Assembly: GCA_002683155.1 (NCBI GenBank)
Contig: NYST01000062.1
Span: 13,595 to 21,436, forward strand
Origin: Methanobacteriota archaeon
Lineage (GTDB): Archaea > Thermoplasmatota > Poseidoniia > Poseidoniales > Thalassarchaeaceae
DNA: 7,842 bases
Direction: 5' to 3'
This document shows, in pieces, positions 4,591 to 7,842 of the stretch. The notes beneath the pieces are model-generated. The model searched no databases. It was not told the origin of the DNA and saw nothing but the letters and a program-made list of their open reading frames with translations. Each line of letters starts with the position of its first letter. Within the stretch, counting starts at the first letter, position 1. The translations under genes were made by a program, and so were the position numbers.

Positions 4591-6483
4591 ATGGGGAGCA
4601 ATACTTGGGTTGTCGACTCTAATGCGTTTATCCATCTAGGAAATCTCGCGGGGGAGGAGTTCGACTCCGATCTAACCAAATGCCTGAAGGCTGATGAGGG
4701 GAGGCTTCACGTCACCTCAGGGGTGCACGGCGAGGTCCGGAATGTCCGATTCAAGACCTGGAAGGGCCGACCCAACCTCCTCGAGGCTCTGAAGGACGTA
4801 CTGTTCACATCTGAGGTATCAGAGGCCGAAATCAGGAACGTGGCCGCGACCATAGGCGAGAGAGCAGCGCCTCAGGACGTCGACCTCTCCCTAATGATCC
4901 TAGCAGCTCGCTACAACCAAGAGGGCAAGGACGTAACACTGGTCACTGATGACTTCAAGATGACCACCACCAAGGAGAAGGCTGGTTTCGGATTCGAGAC
5001 CTGCCCTCCATCCACTTTCCTTTTCAGACTATCAGAGGGCGTGAAAGGAACCGCCTCGAGCCGCATGAAGACCCTCTCGAGAAGAGTCAGGTCTGCGGAG
5101 ATGAGGTATGCGATAAGCAGGGCCGCTGAGTATGACGTCCAGTCGAAACTCACCTGGCTGGTGGACAGCCTGCTGACCAACAGGCCCGGTCTGCCCAGCC
5201 CCTCGGAAGACGACGAGAAGAAGGATGAGGCCGGGACCATGGTCAGGACGCTGCAGAGAATCCTGAGAGGGGAGAAGGTGAAGGCCTCCAGGAAGAAGAA
5301 ACTAGGCAGACTGCCTGAGATATGCCATCCAGCATCGGAGATTGACCCGGCTCTAGGGGCCATCCTCGAGCTCGAAGAGGTCACGAACCTCCCAGGGATA
5401 TACTCCGACCTAGCAGAACTGTCGACCAGTTGCCAGGAATCGATCGGACTGGGCCTCTCCTCGGTCGATGACAGCATCTCGGGAGTTGCCCATCGAGCCA
5501 TCGCAGGATCCCTCTCCAGGATGGAGACGGTCCTCGGAATGCTCTCCGGTCTCCTGGGGAGATCGGAGTCTGCCAGGCTCCACCTATCTCGCTCTCTCTA
5601 CCTATCGAGCCTGAGCTTGGATGACGTCGCAGAGCTGAGGACCCTGCACCAACTTGGGCTCCTCTCGCTCTCTACTGAGTCCAACCAGAAAGCCGCTGAG
5701 CTTTTCGATAAGGCCAGCCAGATGGCCGTGGAAAGGGGTCTGCCTAACCTCAGGCACCTGATAGCAGCGGCACTGTCTAGACTCTTGTCGGGAGAGGAGG
5801 AAATGGCTAGTTCCCAGCTCAGGCAGGCCAGAGAGCAGATAGAGGATGACAAGGAGAGGGCTATTCACGAGATGATGAGATTGGCCCACTCCTTGTTGGG
5901 GGTGGACAGGCCGTGGTTCGCTCTGGAGATATTCGACGAGGCCCTGGAGTGCGCTGTCGAGACTGGTAGCGACCAAGCGGACTCGATCAAGGAAATGCTA
6001 CTCATGGCCAACACAGCCGCGACCGGGAGCGAGGACGGTGAGCTTACCAGAATCAGGAGGTTCCTAGACGGATTGAACGTGGTCTCCTCGGACAAGGAGG
6101 AGGAGGTCAGGTTGAGCCAGGACTCGATCAAGGAGTCTATGGACGACCTAATGGTCAAGGAGATGGATTACTGGGAGGATTGGCGCGATGCCAGCAACCT
6201 CCTCACCGGCGGCAGCACCCTCAGAATAGTGCGGTCCGAGGTCGACGAAGAGGGCAGGGTCCTCCTCGTAGCCCATCACAGCATGTACGGTGGTCTGGGG
6301 ATATTCATCCCCAACGATGCCCCCGAGGTCTCCGCCAACCAAGACGTCAGGCTCTCCGGCACCAGGGTGAAGGTCGCCCCGGCCCCCGAAGCGTTGGAGG
6401 AGAGTCAGAACATCAAGGGGATAGTCGCGTTGGAGGATCCAAAGGCTCTAGAAGTGAGATTGGACGAACCAGAGCTCGATTGA
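4591..6483 (+). CDS. PIN-domain protein with TPR-like helical array and beta-rich C-terminus
   Basis: The 630-residue product begins with a PIN nuclease fold. Its acidic residues fit the usual metal site: D9 in VVDSNAFIH, E48 in GVHGEV, D98 (with D96) in DVDLSLMILAAR, and D120/D121 in LVTDDFKM. PIN domains cleave single-stranded RNA with Mg or Mn; Nob1 and VapC toxins are examples. A basic stretch around residues 225-240 (KVKASRKKK) follows. Residues about 300-500 form an amphipathic helical array like tetratricopeptide repeats (for example NQKAAELFDKASQMAVERG), typical of protein-protein binding. The C-terminal 90 residues, from about 540, alternate beta strands (STLRIVRSE, RVLLVAHH, GLGIFIPND, RLSGTRVKV) and may be an OB-like fold. 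No antitoxin-like small gene precedes it, so a VapBC module is unlikely. It has its own promoter and a GC-rich codon pattern. Confidence 0.8.
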   Translation: MGSNTWVVDSNAFIHLGNLAGEEFDSDLTKCLKADEGRLHVTSGVHGEVRNVRFKTWKGRPNLLEALKDVLFTSEVSEAEIRNVAATIGERAAPQDVDLSLMILAARYNQEGKDVTLVTDDFKMTTTKEKAGFGFETCPPSTFLFRLSEGVKGTASSRMKTLSRRVRSAEMRYAISRAAEYDVQSKLTWLVDSLLTNRPGLPSPSEDDEKKDEAGTMVRTLQRILRGEKVKASRKKKLGRLPEICHPASEIDPALGAILELEEVTNLPGIYSDLAELSTSCQESIGLGLSSVDDSISGVAHRAIAGSLSRMETVLGMLSGLLGRSESARLHLSRSLYLSSLSLDDVAELRTLHQLGLLSLSTESNQKAAELFDKASQMAVERGLPNLRHLIAAALSRLLSGEEEMASSQLRQAREQIEDDKERAIHEMMRLAHSLLGVDRPWFALEIFDEALECAVETGSDQADSIKEMLLMANTAATGSEDGELTRIRRFLDGLNVVSSDKEEEVRLSQDSIKESMDDLMVKEMDYWEDWRDASNLLTGGSTLRIVRSEVDEEGRVLLVAHHSMYGGLGIFIPNDAPEVSANQDVRLSGTRVKVAPAPEALEESQNIKGIVALEDPKALEVRLDEPELD

Positions 6484-6494
6484 CTCGGACATGA

Positions 6495-6530
6495 CTCATT
6501 CATACCGACCGAATGAGGGACGCTCATTCG
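6495..6530. repeat. Three alternating CTCATTC / GAATGAG copies forming alternative hairpins
   Basis: CTCATTC lies at 6495-6501 and 6523-6529, and its complement GAATGAG at 6511-6517. The second pair extends to an 8-bp perfect stem, CGAATGAG (6510-6517) with CTCATTCG (6523-6530), with a 5-base loop. The first pair gives a competing 7-bp stem with a 9-base loop. The block starts 12 bases after the stop of the PIN-TPR gene. It could be a terminator, an operator or a processing site; no T-run follows. TGACTC is also repeated at 6481-6486 and 6492-6497. Confidence 0.6.
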
Positions 6531-6588
6531 CTAGGGAAGATGATGGTGACGCAGCAAAGGCTATGTTTGAAATTAGACAGTTCGAGGC

Positions 6589-6987
6589 ATGGGTGAAAGG
6601 AAATGTGCTTTCGAGGGTTGCAATGCTCTCGAATTCAGAACCTCCGGCTATTGCCTACGTCACAAGAATGACACTCCCTTGGAAAAAAAGCTCAGCACAG
6701 CCAATACAAGAGTCAGTCCAGCTACTGAGTCACAGTCATTTTCTTGGTGGGAAATGGTTAGTTTTCTCTACATCGCAGTCCCAATAATTCTTTTCTTGAA
6801 TATACTTACACATGAGGAACCACCGGGGGCAATTGCACCTACTGGACTCCTCAACATCCCCTGTTTCGTTTGCTCCCTATTTCCATTGTTAATCGGTTTA
6901 TCAATGAAATACAATCAAATCCACTGGCCAAAGCATCTCAAGAACCACCGGGTGAGACCTCCAGATCAAGGTGAGGTATTCCGATAG
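6589..6987 (+). CDS. Zinc-knuckle membrane protein, uncharacterised
   Basis: The 132-residue product starts with a compact metal-binding motif, C6-x4-C11-x10-C22-x2-H25 (KCAFEGCNALEFRTSGYCLR, then H), which resembles a recurrent N-terminal knuckle in proteins of marine Thermoplasmatota as I recall them. A polar linker (about 26-50) leads to two hydrophobic segments, about 55-73 (MVSFLYIAVPIILFLNIL) and 86-107 (LLNIPCFVCSLFPLLIGLSM), and a basic, hydrophilic tail. The cytoplasmic zinc knuckle plus membrane hairpin suggests a tethered interaction module, but no function is known. An in-frame TAG at 6574-6576 leaves ATG 6589 as the only good start. GAGG at 6584-6587 is too close to serve as a normal ribosome site, so translation is probably leaderless. 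A longer overlapping frame (6491-6787) lacks any motif. The gene is AT-rich, unlike the PIN-TPR gene before it. Confidence 0.8.
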   Translation: MGERKCAFEGCNALEFRTSGYCLRHKNDTPLEKKLSTANTRVSPATESQSFSWWEMVSFLYIAVPIILFLNILTHEEPPGAIAPTGLLNIPCFVCSLFPLLIGLSMKYNQIHWPKHLKNHRVRPPDQGEVFR

Positions 6988-7012
6988 TGGCCGATGAAGG
7001 CATGCCTACTAT
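6984..7012 (+). terminator. Possible terminator hairpin at the end of the zinc-knuckle gene
   Basis: ATAGTGGC (6984-6991) can pair with GCCTACTAT (7004-7012), with one bulged T, giving an 8-bp stem whose 5' arm overlaps the TAG stop. The loop includes part of the 10-bp palindrome AGGCATGCCT (6999-7008). A short T-run (ATTTTAG, 7021-7027) follows. Stability was not computed. Confidence 0.3.
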
Positions 7013-7066
7013 TGCCGAGCATTTTAGAGAATAACCGAAGTACTGCATTACAGCAATATACTCTAG

Positions 7067-7090
7067 GGAAATATTTCCAATATTTTGAAA
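7067..7090 (+). promoter_or_regulatory. TATA region with a perfect 12-bp palindrome
   Basis: GGAAATATTTCC (7067-7078) is a perfect palindrome centred about 30 bases before ATG 7103, exactly where an archaeal TATA box should lie for a leaderless transcript. A second AT-rich element, CAATATTTTG (7078-7087), follows immediately and would suit the alternative ATG 7115. A symmetric site on the TATA box is a plausible operator for a dimeric repressor that competes with TBP; this is inference. Confidence 0.45.
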
Positions 7091-7102
7091 ACAGACCAAT
7101 CC

Positions 7103-7842
7103 ATGAATGGGGCAATGGGCAGCATCAGATCACTAATCCTCGGTACGAAGAGTGAGGATGTGGATGGTTTGAGGGAAAGGTATGGAGCACCCCCCTCACA
7201 GTATGTCACATTATTAAATGGAGAAAATATCCATCTCCGAGATGAGGGAGATCATGAGGCACACCCGATTGTCCTTCTCCATGGGCACAGTGAGGATTTG
7301 CATACATGGAATCAACTCGTGAAGCATCTAGTTGAGGACTTTAGAGTTATCAGATTTGACTTACGTAGGCATGGTTTGACCGGCCCAGCATCAGACAACC
7401 AATACGGGATTGAAAGTTATGTTTCTGATCTATCAATGGTCATTGAGTATCTTGGAATCGATAGTTGTGATTTAGTTGGTCACTCCATGGGAGGTAGAAT
7501 TGCTGTCAAATTTACAATGGAAAACCCTGACAGAGTTCGCAATCTAGTACTACTTGCTGCAAGCGGGACTCCGCGAGAAAATGAGGGCTCACCACCATTG
7601 GCAATGAAGATGATGAAAAATCCACTAGGGAGATTTCTGATAAAACGTATGTGGTCTAGAAAAATGGCCGAAGACACCCTAATCGATATGGTACATGATG
7701 GTTCATTGGTTACTGATGACGAAATAGATAGAATGTGGGATTTCTCAAGATATCCGGGAAGTATGGATGCAATGTTTCGAGAATTTGGTATGGTTTGGGA
7801 TGACTTCACCTCTAAAGAAATTGAAAAAATTAAAACAAATAC
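7103..7842 (+). CDS. Alpha/beta hydrolase, N-terminal part (3' truncated by window)
   Basis: The frame is open from ATG 7103 to the right edge (246 codons plus two bases). The leader YGAPPSQYVTL...GENIHLRDEG matches the start of epoxide-hydrolase/haloalkane-dehalogenase-like alpha/beta hydrolases. L-L-H60-G61-H forms the oxyanion-hole region, D86-L-R-R-H-G follows strand 4, and G-H-S128-M-G-G is the nucleophile elbow with serine, which favours an esterase, lipase or related hydrolase over a dehalogenase or epoxide hydrolase (both use Asp). Where most relatives have R-G-H-G, this one has R-R-H-G. The helical cap begins around residue 155, with methionine-rich helices; the catalytic acid and histidine are beyond the edge. 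ATG 7115 is an alternative start; neither has a Shine-Dalgarno. Codon use is AT-rich like the flavoenzyme genes. Substrate is unknown. Confidence 0.85.
   Translation, partial: MNGAMGSIRSLILGTKSEDVDGLRERYGAPPSQYVTLLNGENIHLRDEGDHEAHPIVLLHGHSEDLHTWNQLVKHLVEDFRVIRFDLRRHGLTGPASDNQYGIESYVSDLSMVIEYLGIDSCDLVGHSMGGRIAVKFTMENPDRVRNLVLLAASGTPRENEGSPPLAMKMMKNPLGRFLIKRMWSRKMAEDTLIDMVHDGSLVTDDEIDRMWDFSRYPGSMDAMFREFGMVWDDFTSKEIEKIKTN

Noticed and set aside
4591..4980. VapC-type toxin of a VapBC toxin-antitoxin module
   Set aside because: The PIN domain is fused to about 490 further residues and no small DNA-binding antitoxin gene precedes it; the upstream neighbour is a flavin oxidoreductase 104 bases away.
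4911..5501. 196-codon open frame on the minus strand
   Set aside because: It is antisense to the PIN-TPR gene and its serine-rich composition is that of a shadow frame. The plus-strand protein has clear PIN motifs.
6495..6530. Start of a CRISPR array
   Set aside because: Only three 7-base arms occur, in alternating orientation and with unequal 9- and 5-base spacing; CRISPR repeats are longer, directly repeated and regularly spaced.
6491..6787. 98-codon plus-strand frame after the PIN-TPR gene
   Set aside because: It runs through the hairpin block and overlaps the zinc-knuckle gene in another frame. The zinc-knuckle frame has a convincing metal motif and two TM helices, this one has neither.

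Overview
The window looks archaeal and most resembles a marine Thermoplasmatota genome such as Marine Group II (Poseidoniales). This is an inference from several features. The left edge carries the end of a Dim1/KsgA rRNA dimethylase. Several starts lack a Shine-Dalgarno but have an AT-rich TATA-like element 25-30 bases upstream, as in leaderless archaeal transcription. The proteins are acidic, and one small membrane protein has an N-terminal C-x4-C...C-x2-H zinc knuckle. No 16S rRNA or other decisive marker is present.

Layout. (1) 1-2108, GC-rich: the 3' end of ksgA/dim1; an uncharacterised 362-residue protein (HhH-like N-terminus, long coiled coil, CxxC...CxxC zinc ribbon); a 41-residue single-pass membrane microprotein seven bases behind it; and, convergent on the minus strand, a 156-residue membrane protein. 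(2) 2109-2398: no supported gene, but a 9-bp inverted repeat, then a promoter. (3) 2399-4486, more AT-rich: a 57-residue two-pass membrane microprotein, then a probable two-gene operon of a nitroreductase-family flavoprotein and an LLM_2I7G-type luciferase-like flavin oxidoreductase. (4) 4591-6483, GC-rich again: a 630-residue protein joining an N-terminal PIN nuclease domain to a TPR-like helical array and a beta-rich, possibly OB-type C-terminus. (5) 6484-7842, AT-rich: a set of CTCATTC/GAATGAG inverted repeats, a 132-residue zinc-knuckle membrane protein, a 12-bp palindrome at a TATA position, and the first 246 codons of an alpha/beta hydrolase running off the right edge.

How the genes fit together. 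The nitroreductase and the luciferase-like enzyme are 6-15 bases apart and both use flavin chemistry, so a shared oxidative or reductive pathway is likely; the substrate cannot be read from sequence. The HhH/zinc-ribbon protein and the membrane microprotein are probably translationally coupled. The PIN-TPR protein stands alone with its own promoter. It is the best candidate here for an undescribed RNA-processing or regulatory factor, while the HhH/zinc-ribbon plus microprotein pair is a second one. I see no CRISPR array, tRNA, rRNA, insertion sequence or toxin-antitoxin pair.
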